From assembly GCF_014201775.1 (NCBI RefSeq), contig NZ_JACHFG010000001.1:1-64000 (forward strand): a stretch of 64,000 nucleotides of DNA, given 5' to 3'. Source of the stretch: Borreliella yangtzensis (lineage in GTDB: Bacteria; Spirochaetota; Spirochaetia; Borreliales; Borreliaceae). The position numbers and the translations under genes were made by a program. Under the pieces are notes generated by a model, which did no database searches, had not been told where the DNA came from, and saw only the letters and a program-made list of their open reading frames with translations. This document shows, piece by piece, positions 49,384-58,699 of this stretch. Position 1 is the first letter of the stretch, and every line of letters starts with the position of its first letter.

Positions 49384-50205
49384 GTGTCTTTAAGGATTTT
49401 AATTGCTGGCGAGATTATTGGTAAAGCTGGGATTATTGCAATAAAGTCTTTTTTATCATCCTTTAAAGTTGAAAAAAGAATTGATTTTGTAATATCTGGT
49501 AATAATTTTACTACAGGTCTAAGAGGTCTTGGCAAGAAGCATGCCTTTTTATTAAAAAAGTATGGTGTTGATGTGTTAACCTTAGGAGAAAATGCTTTTG
49601 TAAGGCCTGATTTATCTGATGATCTTGGTAAGTATAATTTTATTTTAAAACCTTTAAATTGTCCCGCAAAATTAAAAGGATATTCTTATTTTATTTATAA
49701 TATTAATGGCAAAAAATTGGCTGTAATGAGAATTGTAGGCCAAACAGGAACAACTAAGTATAACTTTAATCATCCTTTTTATAGTTTTGATTCTTTTTAT
49801 GAAAGAATCAAGGTGCAAACAGACAATATTATTGTTCTTTTTGATTCAAATACTACGGCCGAAGTTAATGCTTTGTTTTTTTATCTAAAATCAAGAGTTA
49901 GTGCTTGTCTTGGGATTGGGAAAAGAATTTTAACAGCTGATTTGAGAATCTTAGATAACACTGCTATTATAACTGATTTGGGCAGAGTAGGCAGTTTGGA
50001 TAGCGTTATTGGATATGTTCCTAATTTAGAGGCGGATAAATTTTTAAAAGGATTTTTAAATCAAAGATTTGATGAATCTTGGGAAGGTATTGGTTTTAAC
50101 GGTGTTTTAATCGATATTGATGAAAATGGGCATTCTTTTTATGTAGAAACTGTTAGAGAATATATAGATTATAAATCAATTATAAAAGATGTGAATATTG
50201 TTTAA
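49384..50205 (+). CDS. YmdB-like protein lacking the phosphodiesterase metal ligands
   Basis: 273 residues, collinear with the YmdB/TIGR00282 calcineurin-like phosphodiesterases: RILIAGEIIGKAG (usual GDIVGxPG), DFVISGNNFTTG (usual NGENAA), VLTLGENAF (usual GNHxW), ILFDSNTTAE (usual DFHAEATSE), SACLGIGKRILTADLRIL (usual VGTHTHVQTAD), then AIITDLGRVGSLDSVIG. At every metal-ligand position (Asp8, Glu39, Asn67, His68, His150, His175, His177 of B. subtilis YmdB, recalled) the residue is changed. The fold should be intact but catalysis lost. It starts at GTG with AGAGAAG. Confidence 0.82.
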   Translation: MSLRILIAGEIIGKAGIIAIKSFLSSFKVEKRIDFVISGNNFTTGLRGLGKKHAFLLKKYGVDVLTLGENAFVRPDLSDDLGKYNFILKPLNCPAKLKGYSYFIYNINGKKLAVMRIVGQTGTTKYNFNHPFYSFDSFYERIKVQTDNIIVLFDSNTTAEVNALFFYLKSRVSACLGIGKRILTADLRILDNTAIITDLGRVGSLDSVIGYVPNLEADKFLKGFLNQRFDESWEGIGFNGVLIDIDENGHSFYVETVREYIDYKSIIKDVNIV

Positions 50206-50218
50206 TATTCATATCTTT
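50185..50218 (+). terminator. Stem-loop at the end of the YmdB-like gene
   Basis: A 15-bp stem (AAAGATGTGAATATT with AATATTCATATCTTT, one G-T pair) and GTTT loop. It includes the stop codon of the upstream gene. No long U-tract follows, so it may mark a 3' end by blocking exonucleases rather than act as a classic terminator. Confidence 0.5.
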
Positions 50219-50303
50219 AGGTATTCTTTAAATTTAATTGATCTTATCTGTGTGATTTAATTTTATTAGTTTTCTTATATATATTATTATAGGAGGATGG
50301 GTT

Positions 50304-51587
50304 ATGTATAGTTATATTGTAGAAGGCGGGTTTAAGATAGGTGGTCAAATTACAGCTAGTGGTAATAAAAATTCTGCTTTACCTTGTATTTTAGCTTCTT
50401 TGCTTACTGATGAAGATGTTATTTTAGAAAATATTCCCAATATTAATGATGTGGAAGTTGTTTTAGATATTTTGAGCGATGTAGGCGCAGATATTGTAAG
50501 AGAGGGGAATACTTTAAAAATAAAAGTTTTAAATATTGTAAAAACAGAAATTGATTCTTCTTTTACGGATTTAATTAGGGCTTCAATACTTTTATTAGGC
50601 CCTTTTGTTTCAAGATTTGGCAAAATAGATATGGCGCTTCCAGGAGGAGATGTAATTGGGAAAAGACGTCTTGATACTCATTTTTATGGTCTTTGTAAAC
50701 TGGGAGCTAAGCTAAACACAAAAGATGGAAGAATTGTTTTAAAGGCCAACAAGCTTTTTGGAACTGAAATGTTTTTAGATGAAGCTTCTGTTACAGCCAC
50801 AGAAAATATTATTATGGCCTCAGTTCTTGCTGAAGGAAATACCATTATTATGAATGCTGCTTGTGAACCACACGTGCAAGATTTATGTAATATGCTGAAT
50901 TCAATGGGTGCTAATATTTTAGGGATTGGTTCAAATGTTTTAGAAATAAAGGGTGTAAAAAAATTAAATGGAACAATATTTAGAATAGGATCCGATTTTA
51001 TGCAAGTTGGTTCTTTGATTAGTCTTGCTGCATTAACAGGGGGTGAGTTGGAAATTAAAAAAGCAGATCCCCATCATTTCAGACTGATTAGGCATATATA
51101 TTCAAGACTTGGGATTAATTTTGAATATGATAGAGAAAATTTGTATGTAAGAGATAAACAAGAATTAAAAGTTAAGCTAGATTTTGGCGGACACATTCCA
51201 AAAATTGATGATGGCCCTTGGCCAGCTTTTCCAACAGACCTTATGAGTATTATTATAGTCACAGCAACTCAAGTAGAAGGCACAGTTCTTGTTTTTGAGA
51301 AGATGTTTGAATCTAGGATGTTTTTTGTAGATAAATTAATAAAAATGGGGGCTCGAATTGTACTTTGTGATCCGCACCGCGTAGTAGTTACGGGTAAATC
51401 TCCTCTTAAAGGCGATGTTTTATCTTCTCCGGATGTGCGGGCAGGAATGGCTCTTCTTATCGCTGCTTTTGTTGCAGAAGGTCGCAGTGAGATTCAAAAT
51501 GTTTATCAAATTGAAAGGGGATACGAAGATGTAGTTAGCAAATTAATTAATTTGGGGGCAAAAATCAAGAAAGTTGAGAGTCGATAG
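50304..51587 (+). CDS. murA: UDP-N-acetylglucosamine 1-carboxyvinyltransferase MurA
   Basis: A 427-residue MurA, the first committed step of peptidoglycan synthesis. SGNKNSALP at the N-terminus and the RAGMALLIAAFVAEG C-terminal segment are canonical. The active-site loop reads ALPGGDVIGKRRLDTH: Asp116 replaces the Cys that fosfomycin alkylates, which explains intrinsic fosfomycin resistance known for B. burgdorferi MurA. The ATG follows AGGAGG. Confidence 0.96.
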   Translation: MYSYIVEGGFKIGGQITASGNKNSALPCILASLLTDEDVILENIPNINDVEVVLDILSDVGADIVREGNTLKIKVLNIVKTEIDSSFTDLIRASILLLGPFVSRFGKIDMALPGGDVIGKRRLDTHFYGLCKLGAKLNTKDGRIVLKANKLFGTEMFLDEASVTATENIIMASVLAEGNTIIMNAACEPHVQDLCNMLNSMGANILGIGSNVLEIKGVKKLNGTIFRIGSDFMQVGSLISLAALTGGELEIKKADPHHFRLIRHIYSRLGINFEYDRENLYVRDKQELKVKLDFGGHIPKIDDGPWPAFPTDLMSIIIVTATQVEGTVLVFEKMFESRMFFVDKLIKMGARIVLCDPHRVVVTGKSPLKGDVLSSPDVRAGMALLIAAFVAEGRSEIQNVYQIERGYEDVVSKLINLGAKIKKVESR

Positions 51588-52005
51588 CTTAGCATTGGGC
51601 TTTATTATATTACATATAGTTTATGAAAAATGTTTTTAAAAGAGAATAAATATAAGGTTAAGGTATTAATAGGTTGAATTTTTTATATTTTATAGTTTAA
51701 AGATTTTGATATAGAAAATAATATTGAAAGGTTGAAAAAATTTGCATAAATATTTTTGCCTTTATAATATTAAGTATTCTTTTAAATAAGTGTTTTTTGC
51801 CCCTGCTTTAATTCGCTAAAATGGTTTTAATTTTTTAATTATTGCTTATTGATGATTAATATCGGTATTATTAAATTTTTTATGTCAGATTTAAATTTTT
51901 CTGTTTTTGGGTAGTAATTTTTTTGGAGTAACAGGTTAATGGATTCTATTTGTATCTTGACCAATTTAATCATAACATGTTAGCTCTAATTTTTGTGATT
52001 ACATA
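51588..52005. other. Gene-free AT-rich gap after murA
   Basis: About 420 bases with no credible frame or RNA gene. A TTGACC at 51957-51962 has no convincing -10. A perfect hairpin follows at 52006-52036. Confidence 0.55.
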
Positions 52006-52036
52006 TTGATTTTTAATTTCAAAAATTAAAAATCAA
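52006..52036. repeat. Perfect inverted repeat upstream of the MATE gene
   Basis: Arms TTGATTTTTAATTT (52006-52019) and its complement (52023-52036) with a CAA loop, followed five bases later by a run of six T. It could terminate a rightward transcript or act in the leader of the MATE gene, whose ATG is 77 bases downstream. Confidence 0.7.
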
Positions 52037-52113
52037 ATACTTTTTTATTATTGATGAATAAATTTGAGTTTAAATTTTTTATAAAAAAATATTTTAGATA
52101 AGGATAAAATTTT

Positions 52114-53484
52114 ATGTCTACAGATAAGAGTAAGACTAGGGAATTGATATTAAATGGCAATTTATATAAGGTTCTTTTTTTAATAAGTTTTCCTATTGTT
52201 GTAACCAATATTATTCAAGCTTTTTATGATCTTACTGATATGTTTTATGTTGGTAAGCTTGGAGCTATGCCTTTGTCAGCACTTTCACTTGCTGGTCCTA
52301 TAAATTTTTTTATTATGGCTATTGCTATGGGTATGGCTACAGGAAGTATTTCTTTGATTTCAAAGTGTATAGGAGAAGGAAATTTTTCTCGTTTTTCAAG
52401 ATATGCAGGGCAACTTATTGTTTTAAACTTTGTTTTATCTTTATTTGTTACTGTTTGTGCTCTTTTTTTTATTGAGCATCTTTTAGATTTATTGGGTGTA
52501 AAAGGCGAGCTTAAAGAACTTTCAAGAGTTTATTTTTATGTAACAATTTTTGGAATACCTATTATGTTTTTAAGTATTTCAATTACATATATTTTAAATG
52601 CTCAAGGAGAAACCATCCTTTCAATGATAATAGTTTTATTTGCCAATATTGTTAACTTTATTCTCGATCCAATTTTAATATTTAGTTTCAATATGGGTAT
52701 TGTTGGGGCTGCTTGGGCTACTTTATTTTCAAAATTGTTAACAGTTGTTTTTTATTTATTTTTGACTTACAAGCTAAATCGTGGATTAAAAATTTATCCA
52801 AAGGATTTAGCGCCAAATATAAGATTTATTAAAGAAATTGTTAATTTGGGGTTGCCTTCAACTTTTGGGCAAATAATGGTTTCGTTGTCTTTTTTTATTT
52901 TTAATTATATTGTTATTGAGATTAGTCCGAAATTTTTAGCAGCGTACGGACTTACAAATACCATTATTTCCTTTTTGTTTCTTCCTGCCATGGGAATTGG
53001 TACTGGAATTATTTCAATTGTTGGTCAAAATCTTGGTGCTAAGAAAATGAATAGGGTGGGCGAAGTTTTGAAAAAAGGATTTTTTATTTCTTTAGTAATT
53101 TTATTAATAATAAATTCTATTGTTATTATTAATAGACAGTTTGTATTAAGGTTGTTTACAAATGATTTAGAAGTTTTAAATTATGCTAATAATTATTTAT
53201 TGTTAACAACTATTGGTACTTTTGGATATGGACTACAACAAGTGTTTTTTGGAGGACTCATAGGGTCTGGTAGGACAAAAATTGCAATGATTATTGTTTT
53301 TATTAGATTGTGGCTTATTCGCCTTCCAGTAGTTTTTATTTTTCAATATTTTGGTATAATTGAGGATTCTTTGGGTTATGCTTTTATAATTTCAAATTAT
53401 TTAGCAATTATAATTTTAGCTGTTTTTACTTGTACTTGTTATTGGAATAAGTCTGTTTTAATTAAAAAATACAATAGTAATTGA
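52114..53484 (+). CDS. MATE-family multidrug efflux transporter
   Basis: A 456-residue, 12-span MATE protein (FPIVVTNIIQAFYDLTDMFYVGKLG; GMATGSISLISKCIGEGN; ATLFSKLLTVVFY; GIISIVGQNLGAKKMNRVGEVLKKG; FFGGLIGSGRTK), with the internal duplication typical of the family. It would export cationic compounds in exchange for Na+ or H+; the substrate is unknown. The ATG follows ATAAGGA. It stands alone, convergent with the next lipoprotein gene. Confidence 0.92.
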   Translation: MSTDKSKTRELILNGNLYKVLFLISFPIVVTNIIQAFYDLTDMFYVGKLGAMPLSALSLAGPINFFIMAIAMGMATGSISLISKCIGEGNFSRFSRYAGQLIVLNFVLSLFVTVCALFFIEHLLDLLGVKGELKELSRVYFYVTIFGIPIMFLSISITYILNAQGETILSMIIVLFANIVNFILDPILIFSFNMGIVGAAWATLFSKLLTVVFYLFLTYKLNRGLKIYPKDLAPNIRFIKEIVNLGLPSTFGQIMVSLSFFIFNYIVIEISPKFLAAYGLTNTIISFLFLPAMGIGTGIISIVGQNLGAKKMNRVGEVLKKGFFISLVILLIINSIVIINRQFVLRLFTNDLEVLNYANNYLLLTTIGTFGYGLQQVFFGGLIGSGRTKIAMIIVFIRLWLIRLPVVFIFQYFGIIEDSLGYAFIISNYLAIIILAVFTCTCYWNKSVLIKKYNSN

Positions 53485-53669
53485 GATTTATTTATGTTTT
53501 AATAAAGGAAATAGTTGATTTATTTTAAGTAAATTTAATATTTTTGGTCTTTAAAATAAATTTTAGATTCTTTGTTAATTTATTTTTGTGTGTAGTAGTT
53601 TATTTATAGTAAAGCTTATTTCAAGTTTAATTAATTTTAATAATTTTGTTTTTAAATTGCTACAATTTG

Positions 53670-54059
53670 TTATTGTTTTTCAAAAATGTATAATATGTTT
53701 TTTCTTTTAGTATTGATTTTAGTTTTTAAATGAAAAGTTTTTGTCTCAAATCCATTAAGTTTTTCTCTAATTAATTCACCCGTTTTGCTGCCTTCTTTAA
53801 AAATTGCCAATGAATTTGCATTTATATTGTCGCTACTTTTGTTTTTTAGAGTAATTATTAGATTGTTTTTGCTGTCGGATTTGTAATTTATTATTTCTAC
53901 TTTTTTATTAGTTTTTATAGTGCTAATAAGATAGGTAATTTCTTGTGCATGTTCTTTTGATTTTATTGTGCTTGTTTTCATGCAAGATATGAAAACAATT
54001 GAAATGCTAAGAATTGTAAATATTGTTAGTAACTTAAGCTTAAATTTTTTAGTTTTCAT
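53670..54059 (-). CDS. Small putative lipoprotein of unknown function
   Basis: 129 residues: Lys-rich start, hydrophobic core, lipobox-like FISC (Cys26), then a short beta-rich domain (KKVEIINYKSDSKNNLIITLKNKSSDNINANSLAIFKEGSK; FETKTFHLKTKIN) that resembles an immunoglobulin-like fold but matches no family I can name. There is no Shine-Dalgarno: the promoter -10 ends seven bases before the ATG, so the mRNA is probably leaderless. Confidence 0.75.
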   Translation of the reverse strand: MKTKKFKLKLLTIFTILSISIVFISCMKTSTIKSKEHAQEITYLISTIKTNKKVEIINYKSDSKNNLIITLKNKSSDNINANSLAIFKEGSKTGELIREKLNGFETKTFHLKTKINTKRKNILYIFEKQ

Positions 54060-54066
54060 TATTTTT

Positions 54067-54095
54067 ATTATATTTTTTTATTGGGCTAGTGTTAA
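54067..54095 (-). promoter_or_regulatory. Promoter of the small lipoprotein gene
   Basis: On the minus strand TTAACA (54090-54095), 17 bases, perfect TATAAT (54067-54072). The predicted start is at or next to the A of the ATG at 54059. Confidence 0.7.
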
Positions 54096-54172
54096 TCTTT
54101 GATTAATATAAATTTCATGTTAAATATTAATACCGTTGTTTGAGATTAATTGAGTTTAAAAGTTGAATCATA

Positions 54173-54201
54173 TTGACTATATTTTATAAAATGTGTAAAA
54201 T
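54173..54201 (+). promoter_or_regulatory. Promoter of the tuf-S10 operon
   Basis: TTGACT (54173-54178), 17 bases, TAAAAT (54196-54201) with TG just upstream of the -10. The predicted start near 54208 gives a leader of about 178 bases before tuf. Confidence 0.7.
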
Positions 54202-54243
54202 TTTAAAGCTATTAAAATTTTTTAGAAAAACACGCAGTGCGGG

Positions 54244-54277
54244 TCAATTTCTAAAAATTGATTTTTTATTTTTTTTT
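54244..54277 (+). terminator. Terminator-like hairpin in the tuf leader (possible attenuator)
   Basis: Stem TCAATTT/AAATTGA (54244-54261) with CTAA loop, followed by TTTTTTATTTTTTTTT. It lies about 40-70 bases after the predicted tuf promoter start and 110 bases before tuf. The stem is short and AT-rich, but the U-tract is long. Confidence 0.6.
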
Positions 54278-54385
54278 GATTGTTTGTAGCTATTTTCTTA
54301 TTTTGATAAGATTAAATTTATTAAAATTTTTTAAAGGGATTAAACGTAAGTAGCTATTTAGAATGTTAAATTTAGGAGGTTAATC

Positions 54386-55570
54386 ATGGCAAAAGAAGTT
54401 TTTCAAAGAACAAAGCCGCACATGAATGTTGGAACAATAGGACATGTTGATCATGGTAAAACAACATTAACAGCGGCTATCAGCATTTATTGTTCAAAAT
54501 TAAATAAAGATGCAAAGGCATTAAAGTACGAAGATATTGATAATGCACCTGAAGAGAAAGCAAGGGGAATAACAATTAATGCTAGGCATATTGAGTACGA
54601 AACAGCTAATAGGCATTATGCTCATGTAGATTGTCCAGGCCATGCTGATTATATAAAAAATATGATTACAGGAGCAGCTCAAATGGATGCAGCGATACTT
54701 TTAGTTGCTGCTGATAGTGGTGCTGAGCCCCAAACAAAAGAGCATTTGCTTCTTGCTCAAAGAATGGGAATAAAGAAAATAATAGTGTTTTTAAATAAAT
54801 TAGACTTGGCAGATCCCGAGCTTGTTGAACTTGTTGAAGTAGAAGTTTTAGAGCTTGTTGAAAAATATGGATTTTCATCTGATACTCCAATAATCAAGGG
54901 TTCGGCTTTTGGGGCTATGTCAAATCCAGAAGATCCTGAGTCTACAAAATGTATTAAAGAACTTCTTGAATCTATGGATAATTATTTTGATCTTCCAGAA
55001 AGAGATATTGACAAGCCATTTTTGCTTGCTGTTGAAGATGTATTTTCTATTTCAGGAAGAGGTACTGTTGCTACTGGGCGTATTGAAAGGGGTGTTATTA
55101 AGGTTGGCCAAGAAGTTGAAATAGTTGGTATTAAAGAAACCAGAAAAACTACTGTTACTGGTGTTGAAATGTTTCAAAAAATTCTTGAACAAGGTCAAGC
55201 AGGAGATAATGTTGGTCTTCTTTTGAGAGGAGTTGATAAAAAAGATATTGAGAGAGGACAGGTTTTGTCAGCTCCAGGTACAATTACTCCACACAAAAAG
55301 TTTAAAGCTTCAATTTATTGTTTAACTAAAGAAGAAGGCGGTAGGCACAAGCCATTTTTTCCAGGGTATAGGCCACAATTCTTTTTTAGAACAACCGATG
55401 TTACTGGTGTTGTTGCTTTAGAAGGTAAAGAAATGGTTATGCCTGGGGACAATGTTGATATTGTTGTTGAGCTGATCTCTTCAATAGCTATGGATAAAAA
55501 TGTAGAATTTGCTGTTAGAGAAGGTGGGAGAACTGTTGCCTCAGGAAGAATTCTTGAGATATTGGAATAG
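54386..55570 (+). CDS. tuf: Elongation factor Tu
   Basis: A 394-residue EF-Tu: GHVDHGKT, the switch I region [27 protein letters not shown] in place of the usual NKCD, and the beta-barrel domains 2 and 3 ending [11 protein letters not shown]. It delivers aminoacyl-tRNA to the ribosome. It heads the S10 operon in place of the fus-tuf order of other bacteria. The ATG follows TAGGAGG. Confidence 0.98.
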   Translation: MAKEVFQRTKPHMNVGTIGHVDHGKTTLTAAISIYCSKLNKDAKALKYEDIDNAPEEKARGITINARHIEYETANRHYAHVDCPGHADYIKNMITGAAQMDAAILLVAADSGAEPQTKEHLLLAQRMGIKKIIVFLNKLDLADPELVELVEVEVLELVEKYGFSSDTPIIKGSAFGAMSNPEDPESTKCIKELLESMDNYFDLPERDIDKPFLLAVEDVFSISGRGTVATGRIERGVIKVGQEVEIVGIKETRKTTVTGVEMFQKILEQGQAGDNVGLLLRGVDKKDIERGQVLSAPGTITPHKKFKASIYCLTKEEGGRHKPFFPGYRPQFFFRTTDVTGVVALEGKEMVMPGDNVDIVVELISSIAMDKNVEFAVREGGRTVASGRILEILE

Positions 55571-55626
55571 TTTAAGGCTTTAGAGATATATTTAATTTTA
55601 TACTCTCTAATGTTTAGGAGAATAAA

Positions 55627-55938
55627 TTGATTGCTAAAGATAAGATACGCGTAAGATTATTTAGTTTTGATGTTAAAATATTAGATCAGAGTGCAGAATC
55701 TATTGTTAAAGCTGTTCAGAAGGCTAAGGCTCAGATTAAGGGCCCAATCCCTTTGCCGACAAAAATAAAAAAATATACTGTTTTACGTTCTCCTCATGTC
55801 AATAAAAAGTCAAGAGAGCAATTTGAGATGAGAACTCATAAAAGGCTTATTGATATCTTAGAGCCTACTTCCGCTTTAATGGATTCTTTAATGAAATTAG
55901 AGCTTCCAGCAGGTGTTGAGGTAGATATTAAACAGTAA
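55627..55938 (+). CDS. rpsJ: Ribosomal protein S10
   Basis: A 103-residue S10 ([61 protein letters not shown]). It starts at TTG (MIAKDKIRV) preceded by AGGAG at six bases. First ribosomal gene of the S10 operon; its usual second role is in Nus-factor antitermination. Confidence 0.97.
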
Positions 55939-55973
55939 ATGATATTTTAAGTATGTGAATTTGAGGTGTTTTA

Positions 55974-56594
55974 ATGTTGGGATTGATTGGAAAAAAAGTT
56001 GGCATGACTCAGATATTTCAAAAAAATGGTATTGTTGTTCCTGTTACTGTTATAGAGTTTCAGCCCAATTATATTATAGGGAAGAAAACGGTTGATAGAG
56101 ATGGTTATAGCGCTCTTATAGCAGGTTCTGTTGATCTTAAAGGTTCTAGAGTTTCAAAGCCTATAAAAGGTCAATATAAAAGTTTAAAGGATATTGAGCC
56201 TAAAAAATATGTAATAGAGTTTAAGGGTCTTGATGGGTACGATGCTGGTGATGAGATTAAGATTGATGTTTTTAAATCAGTTAAGTATGTAGATGTTACA
56301 GGCACTACTAAAGGCAAAGGTTTTCAAGGGGCTATGAAAAGGCATAATTTTAGTGGTGGACCAGCTTCTCATGGATCAAAATTTCATAGACATCTTGGTG
56401 GAACAGGGCAAGCTACTACTCCCGCAAGAACATTTAAAGGGACCAAAATGGCTGGTAGAATGGGCGGAAATCAACAAACTATTCAAAATCTTGAAGTTGT
56501 TTTAATTGATGAGGAAAGAAGAGCCATTTTAGTAAAAGGAGCTGTTCCCGGTGCTAAAGGTTCTTTTGTTGTTGTTAAGAAATCTAAAAAGTAG
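55974..56594 (+). CDS. rplC: Ribosomal protein L3
   Basis: A 206-residue L3: GKKVGMTQIFQKNG at the N-terminus and the central loop TKGKGFQGAMKRHNFSGGPASHGSKFHRHLGGTGQ that reaches the peptidyl transferase centre. Start ATG with GAGG. Follows rpsJ by 35 bases. Confidence 0.97.
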   Translation: MLGLIGKKVGMTQIFQKNGIVVPVTVIEFQPNYIIGKKTVDRDGYSALIAGSVDLKGSRVSKPIKGQYKSLKDIEPKKYVIEFKGLDGYDAGDEIKIDVFKSVKYVDVTGTTKGKGFQGAMKRHNFSGGPASHGSKFHRHLGGTGQATTPARTFKGTKMAGRMGGNQQTIQNLEVVLIDEERRAILVKGAVPGAKGSFVVVKKSKK

Positions 56595-56603
56595 GTATTT
56601 AGT

Positions 56604-57266
56604 ATGGAAAGGAAAGTTTTTTCTAAAGATGGTAAAGAGATTAGAACCATAAACTTGGATGATAGAGTTTTTAATATAGAAATTAGTCATGGGTCTATTT
56701 ATAATGCTATAAAAAATGAGCTGTCTAATCTTAGGGTTGGAACATCTTCAACTAAAACCAGATCAGAGGTCAGAGGTAGTTCTAAAAAGCCTTGGAAGCA
56801 AAAAGGAACTGGTAGAGCTAGAGTGGGTACAAAGCGAAATCCAGTTTGGATTGGCGGAGGTATAGCATTAGGGCCAAAACCTAGAGATTATAGCTATAGA
56901 CTACCCAAAAAAGTAAAAAGGCTTGCATTTAAATCTGTATTAAGTTTACATGCTGCTGATGAAAATAATTTTAAAGTTATTGAGAATTTTAATATTGAAT
57001 CGGGAAAAACAAAAGATCTTGCTTTAATAATAAAGAATTTCGCAAGTTTCAATGGTAGGGTGGTTATTATTTTAGGCAATGATGATCAGATGATCAAAAG
57101 AGCTGGTAAAAATATAAGAGATTTAAAGGTTTTGTCTTTTGATAAACTTAGAGTTGTTGATTTGTTTTATGCAAAGAATTTAATAGCTCTAGAATCTGCC
57201 GTTAACAAACTCAATGAGTTTTATGTTAAAGAAAAAGATGTTGAGGATAAGTATGAAAGCTTATGA
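56604..57266 (+). CDS. rplD: Ribosomal protein L4
   Basis: A 220-residue L4 with the extended loop GSSKKPWKQKGTGRARVGTKRNPVWIGGG that lines the exit tunnel. Slightly longer than E. coli L4 (201) because of a charged C-terminus (YVKEKDVEDKYESL) whose codons overlap the start of rplW by 14 bases. In E. coli L4 represses this operon; no equivalent leader structure is evident here. Confidence 0.96.
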   Translation: MERKVFSKDGKEIRTINLDDRVFNIEISHGSIYNAIKNELSNLRVGTSSTKTRSEVRGSSKKPWKQKGTGRARVGTKRNPVWIGGGIALGPKPRDYSYRLPKKVKRLAFKSVLSLHAADENNFKVIENFNIESGKTKDLALIIKNFASFNGRVVIILGNDDQMIKRAGKNIRDLKVLSFDKLRVVDLFYAKNLIALESAVNKLNEFYVKEKDVEDKYESL

Positions 57267-57549
57267 TATAATAATTTCACCTATGCTTACTGAAAAAACC
57301 AATACTCAAAGAGAAAGTATTAATGTTTATGTTTTTAAGGTTAATAAAAGAGCAAATAAAAAAGAAGTTAATGCTGCAATAAAAGAACTTTTCAATGTTA
57401 CTCCAGTGTCGTGTAATTTGCTTAATATTAAAAGTAGAACGAAGATTGTGGTGTCTCGAAAAGGATACCCTATAGGTAAAGGAAAAACTTCTTCATGGAA
57501 GAAGGCGTATGTTTATCTCAAAAAGGAAGATAAAATAGATATTTTTTAG
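57253..57549 (+). CDS. rplW: Ribosomal protein L23
   Basis: A 98-residue L23 (MKAYDIIISPMLTEKTNTQRESINVYVFKVNKRANKKEVNAAIKELF). The ATG is preceded by GAGG and lies inside the rplD tail; an upstream in-frame extension of 13 residues has no family similarity and is not used. Confidence 0.95.
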   Translation: MKAYDIIISPMLTEKTNTQRESINVYVFKVNKRANKKEVNAAIKELFNVTPVSCNLLNIKSRTKIVVSRKGYPIGKGKTSSWKKAYVYLKKEDKIDIF

Positions 57550-57570
57550 TGGTTTTGGAGAAAAATAAAT

Positions 57571-58404
57571 ATGGGTATTAAGACTTATAAGCCAAAAACT
57601 TCTTCTTTGCGCTATAAGACGACTTTATCTTTTGATGATTTGACCAAAGGTAATGAGCCTTTAAAATCTTTAACAAAAGGTAGAAAATTTAAATCAGGCA
57701 GAGATTCTTCTGGTAGGATTACTATTAGAAGAAGGGGTGGTGGGCATAAGAGAAAGTATAGGTTGATTGATTTTAATAGAAGAGATAGATTTAGTATTCC
57801 TGCTCGAGTTGCTTCTATTGAATATGATCCAAATAGAAGTGCTAATATAGCTTTGCTTGTTTATAAAGACGGAGAAAAAAGGTATATTCTTTCTCCGAAA
57901 GGCATTAAGGTTGGAGATGTTTTGGAAAGTGGTCCGAATGCCCCAATAAAGATTGGTAATGCTTTGCCCCTTGAAAATATTCCTATTGGGAGAACCATCC
58001 ACAATATTGAGCTTAATGTAGGAAAAGGTGGGCAACTTGTAAGAAGTGCTGGTGGGTATGCTATGATACTTGCTTCCGACGGAAATTATGTCACTGTAAA
58101 ATTATCATCTGGTGAAATGAGGTTAATTTTTAAAAAATGTATTGCAACGATTGGTGAGGTTGGAAATGAAGATTATGTCAATGTTTCGATAGGGAAAGCT
58201 GGTAAAAGTAGGTGGCTTGGTAGAAGGCCCAAGGTTAGAGGTGTTGCTATGAATCCTGTTGACCATCCGCATGGAGGTGGTGAAGGAAAAACTTCTGGTG
58301 GTCGCCATCCCGTGTCTCCTTGGGGACAGCCTACTAAGGGCTATAAGACTCGCAAGAAGAAGAGATATTCAGATAAATTTATTATTAAAAGAAGAAATAA
58401 GTAG
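57571..58404 (+). CDS. rplB: Ribosomal protein L2
   Basis: A 277-residue L2: [26 protein letters not shown] near the N-terminus and the C-terminal [35 protein letters not shown] with the conserved His near the peptidyl transferase centre. Length standard. Confidence 0.98.
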   Translation: MGIKTYKPKTSSLRYKTTLSFDDLTKGNEPLKSLTKGRKFKSGRDSSGRITIRRRGGGHKRKYRLIDFNRRDRFSIPARVASIEYDPNRSANIALLVYKDGEKRYILSPKGIKVGDVLESGPNAPIKIGNALPLENIPIGRTIHNIELNVGKGGQLVRSAGGYAMILASDGNYVTVKLSSGEMRLIFKKCIATIGEVGNEDYVNVSIGKAGKSRWLGRRPKVRGVAMNPVDHPHGGGEGKTSGGRHPVSPWGQPTKGYKTRKKKRYSDKFIIKRRNK

Positions 58405-58413
58405 GAGAGTGCA

Positions 58414-58692
58414 GTGGCAAGATCTATTAAAAAGGGACCTTTTATAGAAAAGAGTCTTTATCAAAAAGTTTTATCATCTTTTGGAAGTGAGAAGAGAGTT
58501 GTTATTAAAACTTACTCTAGATCTTCAACAATAATTCCTGAAATGGTAAGTCTTACTATATCTGTTTACAATGGAAAGACTTTTATACCTGTTTATATTA
58601 CTGAGGATCTTGTAGGGCATAAGCTTGGCGAGTTTTCACCTACAAGGATTTTTAGAGGACATGCTAAGTCAGACAAAAAGGGAAGGAAGTAA
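58414..58692 (+). CDS. rpsS: Ribosomal protein S19
   Basis: A 92-residue S19 ([62 protein letters not shown]). It starts at GTG with GGAGAG upstream, 9 bases after rplB. Confidence 0.97.
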   Translation: MARSIKKGPFIEKSLYQKVLSSFGSEKRVVIKTYSRSSTIIPEMVSLTISVYNGKTFIPVYITEDLVGHKLGEFSPTRIFRGHAKSDKKGRK

Positions 58693-58699
58693 AGTATTT

